From NCBI GenBank assembly GCA_963920765.1, contig OY987251.1, positions 5,458,501 through 5,522,500 of the forward strand: DNA of 64,000 bases. The letters run 5' to 3'. Positions within the stretch are counted from its first letter, which is position 1; the number at the start of each line of letters is the position of its first letter. The notes under the pieces were generated by a model. It ran no database searches. It saw nothing but the letters and a program-made list of their open reading frames with translations, and was not told the origin of the DNA. The stretch comes from Ulota crispa. Taxonomy: Eukaryota > Streptophyta > Bryopsida > Orthotrichales > Orthotrichaceae. Below are positions 26,115 through 44,970 of the stretch, piece by piece. Made by a program: the position numbers and the translations under genes.

Positions 26115-26575
26115 GTGGAAAAATCTGATGGAAACCCCTAAAGTTTGCAATCTTTGTACAATAGGCCCCCGGTTTTTCAGAAATTGCACAAATATCCTCA
26201 AACTATGATTTTTGAGCCTTTGTTTTGTTGTGTACGCCATTCCCTTCTTCCTTTGTGGGCACGCTGCTTTTTTCTCCTTTTGTTGCACTCCTTGCTTCAA
26301 TTTTGGTCATTGCACATCCCACATGACCCTAGTGCTTACTCCTATGGAAGTTGTTTTACAAGTTTGCCAACGTTTTTCCTTAATGCAAGAGCTTTAATAG
26401 CATGTTATGAGAGTGGCATTTGCAGCATGGAGTGCAACAAAAGGAGAAAGAATCTTCACGTGCATCAAAGCAAATGCTTGAAAATTACAATCCAAGTGTA
26501 TTTGTGCAATTTTTGAAAAATCAAGGGCCTTTACACCAATATTACAAACTTTAGAGATGTCCATCAAATTTTCCC
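26115..26575. mobile_element. MITE related to the one in TMA7 intron 2, about 460 bp
   Basis: The termini GGAAAAATCTGATGG and CCATCAAATTTTCCC are inverted repeats, followed inward by paired blocks around CCCCTAAAGTTTGCAAT and TTTTTCAGAAATTGCACAAAT. The order and sequence of these blocks match the element at 28684, so both belong to one family. The open frames across it are repeat sequence. Confidence 0.65.
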
Positions 26576-26655
26576 TTATGTTTTCCCTTTTGTAATCCAA
26601 CAAACTTAGGAAATGACATTGAATTAGTATTTACATAGTTGATAAGCATGACATA

Positions 26656-26875
26656 AGGTAGTGTGCTCTAATTTGGTGCACTTCTAGGAATGACTGACAT
26701 TGTTTCTTCAAATATCTATTATTGTCATTGATGAGTTAGGTGAGTTTAGCAAATTAGATTAACTTGCTAAGCCCACCCAAGTCATCAATGACAAATATTT
26801 GAAGGAACAATGTTAGTCATTCTTAAAAATGCACCAAATTAGAGTATCCCACCAAATTAAAGCACACTAAGGTAA
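26656..26875. mobile_element. MITE with long inverted repeats, about 220 bp
   Basis: The left arm (AGTGTGCTCTAATTTGGTGCA... GAATGACTGACATTG) is mirrored on the right (CAATGTTAGTCATTC... TGCACCAAATTAGAG), and a second AATTTGGTGG / CCACCAAATT pair lies outside. No coding capacity. Confidence 0.65.
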
Positions 26876-27173
26876 TAAGCTCAAAACCGTCCGAGCATTA
26901 AAAGTGCCCACCCTTTTTAAATGTATGCCTTCTGTACGTGCTATTTTTTATAGGCTTCAACAATGTACAAGTAGAGTACATTTGAGAAGGTGTACAATTT
27001 TAGAGCCTTATGCCACTTCAACTTCAAATTTCATTACTGATTCCACAAAACACCAAAAAATATGAAACAACTTGGGTTAGATGCCAATTCCTCTTGTCTT
27101 TCAAGGAAAATTTACCAAAAATATTTCAGAAAGTTTTACCTTCCCAATATTTAGTTTCAGTCCTTAGATGGAC

Positions 27174-27652
27174 GGTTCATGAGCCTCCTACCTTAGAGCC
27201 AGTTTCCATGGGCTCCGCAAGATCGTATCCTATACCCCTCCAAGATTTTCCATGGCACCTAACCTTGCGCTGTAGGTCCAAGATCGAGATCCAGGCTCCG
27301 GTCTTGTAATTTCGGCTTTGCAAGGCTGGAGGGCTTGGACCCTTATCCTAGACCTCCACTTTTTTGAACTTTTATAAATTAATCCACTTAACCCCTCAAT
27401 GCCCTAGGTATCAAAAATACACTGAAATGGGGGCGCAATTCACGCCCCTAGGACGTTGAGGGGTTAATGACCAACGTGGACCAAATTTTATTACAAGTGT
27501 ATTCTTTTTTCCTTAGCGCTGAGCCCTCCGATCCTTCCCATGAAAAACTCTATTGAGTTTAGGCCCTCTGAGAGCCTCCGATTCCAGTCCAGGTGCTGGA
27601 CGTCCACGGAGCCCATGGAAACTGACCCTTACCATTCTGCGAACCGCCCCTA
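27174..27652. mobile_element. Diverged inverted-repeat element just upstream of TMA7
   Basis: AGTTTCCATGGGCTCCG at about 27201 is repeated inverted at 27607-27623, and outer GGACGGTTC / GAACCGCCC blocks frame the unit. It is more GC-rich than its surroundings. An 80 bp TTAA-family element (27388-27467) sits inside it. The superfamily is unknown. Confidence 0.5.
27388..27467. mobile_element. Miniature TTAA-family element, 80 bp
   Basis: The unit is bounded by TTAACCCCTCAATGCCCTAG and CCTAGGACGTTGAGGGGTTAA-type ends, inverted with one extra base, and contains an inner GGGGGCG / CGCCCC pair. It is nested in a different inverted-repeat element. Confidence 0.7.
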
Positions 27653-27981
27653 AATGCAATGCAACCGACATAAGGGACCAAAAAGTAACATTAAAGTAAA
27701 AGGAAAATAAAAGTAAAGTAAAAGCAAAAGCAAAAGCAATAGATGACTTTATAAGAGAAAGCTCGACTCTCAAATGCTCCTGTAGTTTACCGAGTCCATT
27801 CACGGCCAACTCATTTTAGTCTTTGACGATTCTATCGCAAGGCTCGTCGTCAGTTGCGTTGTTTATACGGCATCTCCAAACCCTAAAAATCCTCTTTCGT
27901 CACAGACCTCCAGAGTGCTTTCGTTCTGTGCTTGCGACACCGCGAGCAGCAACACCAGCAGTATCTCCGTCGTCATCAGCC

Positions 27982-29423
27982 ATGTCGGGAAGACAAGGTA
28001 AAATTGCAACCGATTTTAAATTCTCTGAATACAATCCTCGGTTCTCAATCGACTGAACTTTGAGTCACGGTAATTATTTGTCGGCTTTGAAGCTCATGGA
28101 CTTGCCAATCCATGTCAAGCTTTGCGGACGGACTTGCTAAGCAGGATTTCTGTCGTACAGGATATTTAGCACTTTTTCAGTTGATGATTGTTTGCAAGGG
28201 TACTTCGCAATTGTTGTGATTTTTCTGGTTAAATTTCTGGGAATTCTAGGGTTGTCACTGGTGTCTTGTATGTCAATTTCTTTGGTGTAGAATCAAATAA
28301 GTGCTTCTTTCTCGGAAGGAAATTAGTTTCTGACATCGTGAGAATTTTCTTGCGTGTCGGTAGAAGGTCCTTGGTCTGAACGTCTGTGTGACTGCGCAGG
28401 CTTATGTTGTTAGGGTTCGTGTAATATAAGAGCTGCTTTTGTTTGTTTTCGTTATAGAGTTACTGGTTTGGACTTTTGTTTTTAATATCTACTTGATGCA
28501 GGTGGAAAGCTGAAGCCCTTGAAGGCTCCGAAGGGCAAGGACAAAGACTACGATGAGGTACAGTAGCGTATAACTTTTGATAGGAAATCTGGTTGCTTGG
28601 AAAATAAGGTGTACCAGATTGTAACCAATTTCAAAGCTAACAACGAAGAGCCTCTGTTGATGTTAAATCTATTATTCTATCTAGGGCAAATTTCATGGAT
28701 ACCCCTGAAGTGTGTAATATTTTCATTGATACCCCTGCTTTTTCAGAAATTTCAGAAATACCCTTGGACCAAAATTTTCAGGTGTTTGTTTTGTTGTGCA
28801 TGCCACTTCTCTACTTTGGGCGCATGCGTAACAAGACAAGAAAGATGTACTGTGCGCACAAAGGGAGAAGGAAGTGACATGCATAACAAAACAAATGCCT
28901 AATTTTTTTGGTCCAAGGGTATTTGTGAAATTTCTGAAAAAGCAGGGGTATCTATGAAAATATTGCAAACTTCAGGGGTATCCATGAAATTTTCCCTTCT
29001 GTCTACTACTGTTTAGTAATTTTGATGGTATTGACAAGAGAGGAGTGCGCAACACTGACATTATTATTTATTGGTTACTGGTACAGACGGACCTTGCCAA
29101 TATGCAAAAAAAGAAAGAGGAGGAGAAGGTGAGAATTGAAGTATACTGTGAATTTTTGCTTTAGTTTCTGGCTCTGTAGATACCACATGATCTTTTGTTT
29201 TCAGAACTTATGTTCTGCACAAAATTTAATTGAACTCAGGTTCCGGAACATGGCAATTTTTTTTCATCCTTAAGTTTTTGATTCCAAAGGGTGGCGACGA
29301 TTCTCTTTCTTGAATTTTTGTCTGTAATGTTTTGTTCAGGCCCTGAAGGAACTGAAGACCAAGGCGGCCGGCAAGGGTGCTTTTGGTGGAGCTGGGTTGA
29401 AGAAGAGTGGGGGCAAGAAGTAG
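27982..29423 (+). CDS. TMA7: Translation machinery-associated protein 7 (TMA7/CCDC72), 65 aa
   Basis: Four exons: 27982-27997, 28502-28557, 29087-29128 and 29340-29423. All have GT/AG borders and keep frame. The 65-residue product starts MSGRQGGKLKPLKAPKGK and ends GLKKSGGKK, with the family's acidic DYDE step, a KKKEEEKALKELK helix and the AAGKGAFGGAG tail. These features and the length are diagnostic of TMA7, a small, highly basic protein associated with ribosomes and needed for normal protein synthesis in yeast. The start context is AGCCATGTC and the leader is GC-richer than its surroundings, consistent with a housekeeping promoter just upstream (27820-27980). Intron 1 is about 500 bp. Intron 2 (28558-29086) contains a MITE that makes up more than half of its length. 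The coding sequence is intact. Confidence 0.95.
28684..28996. mobile_element. Mutator-type MITE in TMA7 intron 2, 313 bp
   Basis: Long inverted arms of about 110 bp begin GGGCAAATTTCATGGATACC and end in the complement (GGTATCCATGAAATTTTCCC). The element is flanked by a 9 bp target duplication with one mismatch, TTCTATCTA at 28675-28683 and TTCTGTCTA at 28997-29005. Nine-base duplications with long inverted repeats define Mutator-like elements. It lies well inside the intron and leaves the splice sites of TMA7 untouched. Confidence 0.85.
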
Positions 29424-30054
29424 CTATGGTGCTCTGGAGTACGTGAGAGGTGTCATTATTGAAGCTTTGGCATGGCGTGAAGTCCGAAGGACAAAATCCA
29501 GTTCACTGATCATCAATCAACGCAGTGTCTGGAAGCAGCAGAGTGGTGGCAGGAAATTTGTATGGAGGGTATTTTATTTCTATATTCTTTGTTTTGGTTT
29601 GGCACAACACCCTTCTTCCTTTGAGAGAGAAGAATGCCAAAATCTATGAACTGTTTGAAGGACTCTGTATGCTTGTTCCCCTCTTGTTTTTGAGGTAATT
29701 GGGAGCAACACTCTCAGGACCTATGTACTGAGATTTCTTCCTATTTCCATATATTATAGTTTGCCTATTTTGTGGGCTTCTCGGGACAAGCGCGTCGCAA
29801 TGTATTACTATCTGTATGTTCCTGCCTGCGAAGCAATGCACACAATTGAATTAGACAAACCACACAACAGGTCTCGTGCAGTGTTCTGCATGAATGCCTA
29901 AATTGTCAATATTTTGGCCTGGTCAGAGGCAGATCCCACTCGGTCACTGTAAAAAACGACTTTCAAGTGTACCGGTATAAGGTACGAGCACCCATAAGCG
30001 TGAAACTAAGGGTTTTGGGGTACGAAAATCAGTTGATAAACTTTGAAAAAAATG
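29424..30054 (+). other. TMA7 3' region
   Basis: Sequence directly after the TMA7 stop, less AT-rich than the distant spacers and probably containing the 3' UTR. No exact polyadenylation site could be fixed. No second gene was seen. Confidence 0.4.
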
Positions 30055-31127
30055 TTAACCTGACGTTAGGTGGGCGGCCGTGCCTGCCCTCTACATAGGT
30101 TTCTAGAGTGGTGTGGCAGGTGCTCACCCAGGGACAAATGGATTGCAGGCATAGGTACCTATATTTAATATACTTTTGTGATTTTTTGAAATTTTTATTG
30201 GAGGTGTGGAATTCAAATAAGGTAAGAGCACCTTAATTAGACACTTTTGTTACATCAATTTATCAAGAGTTTGTATGGAGATTCTGAGAATGTAGAAGGG
30301 ATAGGAAACCTACAAAGAGTGTTGGAAAATGGTTTTTGGAATTTTCTGGGATCGTATGAATAAACTACAAATTGTTGAAGGTAACTTCCTAGACACACCT
30401 ATTGTGGACACTAGACCCCCATTGAATTGCTTGTATTCAAATGCAAATGTGACATTAAAAAGATCCAATCACATGTTGCCACCTACACAATTTGTGTTCC
30501 AATACTCAATTATGGTGAACAACTTTAGCTGACTTGCATGTCTGATTTGGGTAATTGATGGATTTGAAACGGGCTCATTTACAGGTGTCTAAGAACAAAT
30601 CTTGTCCATTTAAGGTGAACCTACCTTATCTATGTGGGCAATTAGTTTTTTCTTCATTTTGACATTTATTGAAGAAGTTAAAAATGAATTTCCAAAGATG
30701 GGCAAGATTAGACAGCCCAAAACTTCTTTAAAATTGCATTTGAAAAAAATAAAAATATGAAATAGGTTCTTTAGACTATATATACATACTGAGCTTTGAA
30801 TCATTCAATTTTCATATCAATGAAAATTGAATGATTCAAAGCTCAGTATGTATATATAGTCTAAAGAACCTATTTCATATTTTTATTTTTTTCAAATGCA
30901 ATTTTTAAAGAAGTTTTGGGCTGTCTGATCTCGCCCGTCTTTGGAAATTCATTTTTAACTTCTTCAATAAATGTCAAAATGAAGAAAAAATTAAATGCTC
31001 ACGTAAATATTTGAATTCCTCATCATCCATAAAATTTTCAAAAAATCACGCAAACTAGTTTAACCATAGGTATATGCCCAAAATCTCATTTGTCTCCCAA
31101 AAGGGGGCTTGGTCCTTTCGGGGTTAA
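30055..31127. mobile_element. TTAA-family hairpin element split by a nested insertion
   Basis: The right end GGTCCTTTCGGGGTTAA belongs to the TTAA family. From a centre at about 30817 the two arms are almost perfectly complementary for at least 95 bp each (TTTGAATCATTCAATTTTCAT against its complement) and remain alignable outward. The left arm is interrupted at 30230-30630 by another element and resumes at 30130-30229. The left terminus is unclear; the TTAACC at 30055 is only a candidate. Confidence 0.65.
30230..30630. mobile_element. MITE nested in the arm of the hairpin element, about 400 bp
   Basis: The ends TAAGGTAAGAGCACCTTAA and TTAAGGTGAACCTACCTTA are imperfect inverted repeats. Comparing the two arms of the surrounding hairpin shows that this block is extra, so the host element was there first. 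Confidence 0.6.
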
Positions 31128-31138
31128 AATTTTGTTTC

Positions 31139-31504
31139 TTAATCCTTAAAGGACAGATGGATCACCATGGCTTGCCCTGCTTGTAGCAGTCTACAATGTT
31201 TTTCACATGGGCACCAATAGTATTGCTTCAAAAAGTTGGAAAAGTCAACAGTGCATAGTGCCCTCATGAAAAGTGCAAGAAAGGCAGCTTGCTAAGCTAA
31301 CACCATGTTTCTGAATCTTATCATGATTTGGGTTACAAAAAAAATGAATGCATCTCAAGAGGTCATCTTTTGTCTTCCATGATGGACCATGTGTTTATGG
31401 TCACTTCTAAAAAAATCAGATGAAAAACAATTTTTTTTTTAATCACAAAATCTTTTTTCAGAGCCAGAGGAAGTTTTTTGTCCTCCTTGACGTTTAGGGG
31501 TTAA
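31139..31504. mobile_element. Diverged TTAA-family element, 366 bp
   Basis: The left end TTAATCCTTAAAGGAC and the right end GACGTTTAGGGGTTAA follow the family pattern with several mismatches. The following 31505-31765 is a diverged direct copy of about 31210-31500 (shared GTGCCCTCATGAAAAGTGCA). Confidence 0.5.
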
Positions 31505-31765
31505 AGTTGCAAAAGTCAATAGCGCATGGTGCCCTCATGAAAAGTGCAAGATGAGCAACATGGGACCTAACACCGTGTTTCTAAATCTTCTCACAATTTG
31601 GGTTATTGAAAAACACAAGTGCATTTGTTGCAATTGTTTTTTGCTTTCCATGATACACCATGTGTCTATGATCACTTCTACAAAAAAATTAGCTGAAAAA
31701 CAATTTTTTTTGTAACTTAGCTTGTTTTTTGGTGGCCAGAGCACAATTTTTGTCCATGTTGACGT
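31505..31765 (+). repeat. Tandem copy of the preceding element's interior
   Basis: Blocks such as GTGCCCTCATGAAAAGTGCA, CACTTCTA and TGAAAAACAATTTTTTTT recur in the same order as in 31210-31500. The unit joins directly to the next TTAA element at 31766. Confidence 0.65.
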
Positions 31766-32498
31766 TTAACCCCTAAAGGCCTAAGCACTATTTTTTGGGA
31801 CAAAATGGATTTTGGGCAGCTCACTACAAGTGGAATTTTTATCTTTGTTCTCTGACACATGATGTGCTCAAGGAGTAGCTTTAAGGTACAACAATTTTCA
31901 TAACTTTTGACTACATGGTTCAAAAGTTATTGCATGATATGTTGTTTTTTTTGAACTCCAGGCAGCCTGGGCAGCTCTAAAAACTACTTTAAAAATTATT
32001 GTTTTTTGAATGTTTTTTTTTGAAATTGGTTTTTTAGACTTACATGTATGTGGGAAGCTTTGAATCCTTTGATTTCAATTAATGAGATGAAAGTTACAAG
32101 AAGTTTTAGTTTACAAGTAGGTATGGAGTCTCTCAAAACCATACCTACCCTTAAACTAAAACTTCTTGTAACTTTCATCTCATTAATTGAAATCAAACGA
32201 TTCAAAGCTTCCCATGTACACGTAAGTCTAAAGAACCAATCTCAAAAAACAAATTCAATAAGAGTAATTTTTAAAGAAGTTTTTAGAGCTGCCCAGGCTG
32301 CCCGGAGTTCAAAAAAAATAACATATCATGCAATAACTTTTGAACCATGTAGTCAAAAGTTATGAAAACAGTTGGACCTTAAAGCTACTCCTTGGACACA
32401 TCATGTGTGGAAACTTTAGAGAACAAAGATAAAAATTCCACTTGCTGCCCAAAATCCATTTTGTCCCCCGAAGGGACAAGTGGGCTTTTAGGGGTTAA
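31766..32498. mobile_element. Full-length TTAA-family hairpin element, 733 bp
   Basis: TTAACCCCTAAAGGCCTAAG at the left and GGGCTTTTAGGGGTTAA at the right bound two arms of about 360 bp that are inverted copies along their entire length. Central landmarks are GGTATGGAGTC / AACCATACC, flanked by TTTAGTTTACAAG and ACTAAAACTTCTTG; peripheral ones are TTTTGACTACATGGTTCAAA and its complement. A transcript through it could fold into a hairpin of several hundred base pairs. No coding sequence. Confidence 0.85.
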
Positions 32499-35440
32499 GG
32501 GTTAAGTTTGGAAGAGGAAATAAAAAAATATTGGCATCAATTTGAAAGTTCCAATTGCAAGTGTTTGTTCACAAAGATTTTCCAAAGTCCTAAACCACTG
32601 AAAATGTGTAATTGTGTGTAGGAGATGTCTTTAGTGTGCTCATATGCTCATAATACTAATTTTGAGGAGTTCTTAAATAGTCTTGAGTGCTCAAAATAGC
32701 TATGCCAATCATCCAAAACCATCACTTTGTCACCCATAATCATTCAAATTTTTTTTGTTAATCATTGACATCACTGATAAAAGTAGGTACTGGGGATGGG
32801 GACACTAAAGGTTAGGGGTGTTCCTACCTTAGATGCAAAATTTTCAGGTGTTCAACCTCTAAATATGTGAGGGTTATTTTCTCAACTCAAGAAGGCATTT
32901 TGGAAGTTTTTGAATTGTAGTTGTGAGATCATTATTAAACATTGACAAGAAATTGTAGCCGTAGAATCTTGAACTTCAAGGCTTTCAAATGGTGTTGCCA
33001 ATTATTATTATTTTTGAAAGTCACGCAAATGTTAAGATATTTGTGATTGAGTGTGAATGAATACAAAGTTTATTGATTTTTTAAGCTACCCAAAACTTGT
33101 TTTGCAAATTAACAACTTTTGATTAAATTGGGAAACTGCCACTTATGATGATTTAGTACTTGTTGTTGTGACTTCAAAATTAATGACTCCCTTCCCAAAT
33201 CCATGATCACAATTTCACAAATGAGCCTACAATGCAATTGTCAAAGAGCTACTACCGACTACAAAGAAAATGTTTAGCTCCAATTATTAACTAAAAATCA
33301 TTTTGATTGAAAGAATTTCCAATCATGAGTGAATTCTAATTTGTAGAAAAAAAAAACATTCCAAGGGAAATTAGCACAAAGACACATTTAGATTTTGCTA
33401 GATGATGAAATTTTAGTAACAGGCCCTCACTCCCCAAGGTAGTGCCCAACGGAAATCTTCACTTTATTCTCAACTTGATGTTCATTTTTCCAATATAGCA
33501 ATTTGTTGTAAGCTCTTTATTGACACTATTGATCACACTTTTTGATGTGCAAGAGACATGCTTGCAAGTTAGTTTCAGCTAAAAACAATTGGAATGTGGT
33601 ATGGAGGCTCTGGGAGGTAACTTACCGCATTTTAGAAACAACGTGCAATAGAATATAGATAGTATTTTATTCTTTTTGGGTACAATTTATAAAAAGCTAA
33701 AAAATAAGGTAAAGGCCATTAAAAGGCAAAAATCATTTATAAGTAATTTAGGTAGCCTTCAAATGTGGGTCATTAGTATTTTGTACATATAATTTAGTCT
33801 GTCATATATTAGATCCTCTAGACTAAATTTACTATAGCATGTGTGCACAATTGGGTGCACAACTGGGTCAATTTTTTTTTGTTGTGGCAATTAAAGGCCC
33901 AATTTCTTCAAATTAAAACGGGTAGCTTCAAGGCTTTAGGAAGAAAAAAAGGGTTTTTCTCTTTTCAGCTTGATTTTCAATTCTAGGTTTTTCTTTATGA
34001 AGAATATAGCCTAGAATAAATTGCATTGAAATAGAAAGTATAAGTAATGATAAAGTTCCATCAAATAAACCATTTTGCCAATTATAAGTAATTATAGGGA
34101 TCCTTTAATTCTTGCATACAAGATAAATAGCCCACCAAAAGAAAACCCCTTGCCGCACGGCGTACTCAAAATATACATAGAGTGACCTCCCTAAGTATGG
34201 AGGAAATTCAAAGTGGATATTGAAGCTAACTTCAAACCGCAACTTCTCTAATAAACTATTAAAAAAGCAAATCAAAATCTTTACTTGTGGGAAGGTCTCA
34301 AAGTTTCTTGGACACCCATAATGGGTGCCTCACGCATGTAGGGGTTAAAGCTATTGTACAATACCCTTGCAAATCTTTACATCCAACCCTTTGTACCACT
34401 TATAGAACTTAGCATTTCATAGAACACATTTGAAATTTTTGCATTTTCTATCATTGATCTTTGACTCTTATACAATCCCAATCAAGCAAACCAAATTTTG
34501 AGTTCCAAAAAACCAAATCTCTATTTTTGGTGAATTATTTTACATAAAATTTATGGTTTTATGTGATAAATGATTAAAGAAGGTTGGTGATGATTTTTTG
34601 AGGTTTGATTGCACGGTATGTAGAAAATGACCATACGCACATCTAGAGTTGTCTTGTCGGACAGGTTTTGGGTATAGTCGTCATGTTGTCTGTCTAGCAT
34701 CTGATGTCGCGCATGACAAGTGTCAATTATGAGTGACAATCTTGTCTAGTAAGGCCCTATTTAACAGTTGAGATTATTTGAAAATCTACTTTAAATATGA
34801 CCCAAAATGTAGAATCTAATAAGTGTATATTGAATTGAGATATTTTAATAAAATGAAACATTAATATGTCAAGATTGGAAAAAGAAAGTGCTTTATTTAA
34901 AAGTCAACCTTAAATTTGACTCTACTAGACGAACGGAGGGTCTCTTGTCCGTTTATGACATCAAGTTTGTCAAATTGTCACCATGTTAGGGAAGACAACC
35001 ACATGAGGCACATATCTCCTTCAAGCAAAAATCTCCAAAAAGATTCAAAATTCCTTCTATAGAGGTTCTCATGTTAGGGTGATCTTGACCAAATTTAGTA
35101 AAAAAGAAACAATCCTAAATATAAGTATAAAACCTTCAAATAAAAGAGGAGAAACAACTTTGTAAGTCCAAATCAAGAAGTATAACATTAAATTTTCAGT
35201 TTGCATGCTCACGGCACACCTTGGGGTGATGCTTTAGCAATTCCATAATAAAAAGCTTTCAACTTGAAAACTCCAATTTGAATGTAGTGTAATGGTGCAA
35301 GAATCATCATACTACTAAAATCACACTTAGGCCCTTTGCAATATCACATCTTGACCTCTGTAATATTGCATCTCTAGTCTTTGTAATATTATCACATAGA
35401 TACAATTTGAAGACTTATTAAATTTTTTACTTTGCATTCT
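32499..35440. other. Gene-free AT-rich spacer
   Basis: Nearly 3 kb without a supported gene. A TAGGGGTTAA motif at about 34339 resembles a right end of the TTAA family, but no left partner was found. No tandem array or other clear inverted repeat was seen. Confidence 0.45.
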
Positions 35441-35815
35441 ATCTAGCATATGAAAATCCTAATAAAGTTTTAATGTTGAATGTGTAGCTTACCAAGAGCC
35501 AACTGCTAATATAAATAAAAGTAGGATGAAAGTAGGATGAACATAGGATGAAAATAGGATGAAAGTAGGATGAACGGGGGATGAAAGTAGGATGAGCGGG
35601 GATGAAAGTAGTATGAGTGTGGTATGAGATACAATTTGAAAACTTACTAAAATTTTGACATTTCATTCTATCAAACATATGAAAATCCTAATAAAATTCT
35701 AATGGTGAATGCGTAGCATACCAAGAGCCAAATGCTAATGTAAGATATAATTAGGATGAAAGTAGGATGAAAGTAGGATGAAAGCAGGATGAAAGCGGGA
35801 TGAACGTAGGATGAA
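35441..35815 (+). repeat. AAAGTAGGATG minisatellite in two blocks, duplicated with its flank
   Basis: Arrays of an 11 bp unit, AAAGTAGGATG with variants AACATAGGATG and AAAGCAGGATG, lie at about 35515-35615 and 35755-35813. Each is preceded by the same roughly 75 bp leader (CATATGAAAATCCTAATAAA... CCAAGAGCCAA...TGCTAAT), so leader plus array was duplicated as a unit of about 240 bp. Confidence 0.85.
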
Positions 35816-36080
35816 AGACAATTCGAAGACTTCGGAGGCGAGACGCCTGAAACTGGTGAGCTGGAAGAGAAACTGGTCGACTTTCGTGGAGGAGGCAGAT
35901 TACCGGCAATGCCTTCACCGAAACCATTCGACGAGGTCTGCGGGGTGGCAACTGGGAAGGCTGGGAAGCCTCGACATAGGATCTGTCGTGCCTGTGTGGT
36001 ATTGTCCAGGCAAATCTTGCCTGCAACATTGTTTTTATTCACTTCAAACTTCTGCAACGCAGGGGACATGTTAAGGTATT

Positions 36081-36297
36081 AGGGTTATAGCAAAGCCAAG
36101 GTGAACAAGCAGGTATTCACGTTTCGAGAGGAGCTTTAGGGTTAGGACAAAGCCAAGGAAAGCACGCAGGTACGCACGCTACGAGAGGGAGCCTTAGGGT
36201 TATAGTAAAGCCAAGGTGAACAAGCAGGTATTCACGCGACGAGAGGAGCTTTAGGGTTAGGACAAAGCCAAGGAAAGCACGCAGGTACGCTATGTCT
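36081..36297 (+). repeat. Four tandem 57-58 bp units upstream of SR140
   Basis: Units start at 36081, 36138, 36196 and 36253, each with AGGGTTA followed by AAAGCCAAGG. Units 1 and 3 resemble each other (ending CAGGTATTCACG), as do 2 and 4 (ending CGCAGGTACGC), so a two-unit block was duplicated. The array lies in the probable promoter or leader region of the next gene. Confidence 0.85.
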
Positions 36298-36995
36298 CGG
36301 TAGCGGCTCGCTTTTCGAGTAAGGTACCTACTCAAAGTAAACTTCCTCTGGATCGCTTCTGTCGGTGCAAAGCCTCCTCCCCTGCCAACAAGCAAACTTA
36401 GGTCGATTGAACTTAGGTTGATTAGTACTTATGAACATTTCGTTAATTTGGCTTAAGTATCCGAAGTAATCGGTCGATCAATTCATTGAAAGCTAAACTG
36501 CAAGGCTGATAGTCAAAGTTTGCAAGTTTTCTTCATGACTGTCATGCGACCTTCAGGCTATTTACTGATGTTTCTGTAGTTGCAGTTAAATTCTATCTCC
36601 CGTATTTTACTGCGGGCATTATACGAATTGGCACATTTCTATCCGTGAACTCGTGTTTTCTGTGAGAATGATAAATGCGGGCGCTAAATTTTTTACTTGA
36701 TGATTAGGTTTATCTGCCGATTTTGCAAATTAGTTTACTCCGCAAAACGGATTGGTTCTGTATAATTTGAAGCATGAAAATTTGCATTTTATTGCTCACA
36801 AAACCGAGTTATGTTCAGAGTTGGTGATACTGAGAGTTTAGAAAGTCTTAAGTAATTAAACGCGGATCTCGGTTGAATTGCGGGTTATTTGTAATCTAGA
36901 ATCTGATAGTTTACCTTAGTGCAGCTCTGGATTATATGGTGGATACTGATAGTGAGTGCTTTGTGTTTATTCTTCAGGGTAGGAGTCCTGAGAAG

Positions 36996-44970
<7,975 letters not shown>

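Noticed and set aside
26145-26516. 123-codon plus-strand open frame
   Set aside because: It falls inside the inverted-repeat MITE at 26115-26575.
35441-36297. CRISPR-like arrays
   Set aside because: The units are contiguous tandem repeats without unique spacers, and the genome is eukaryotic.
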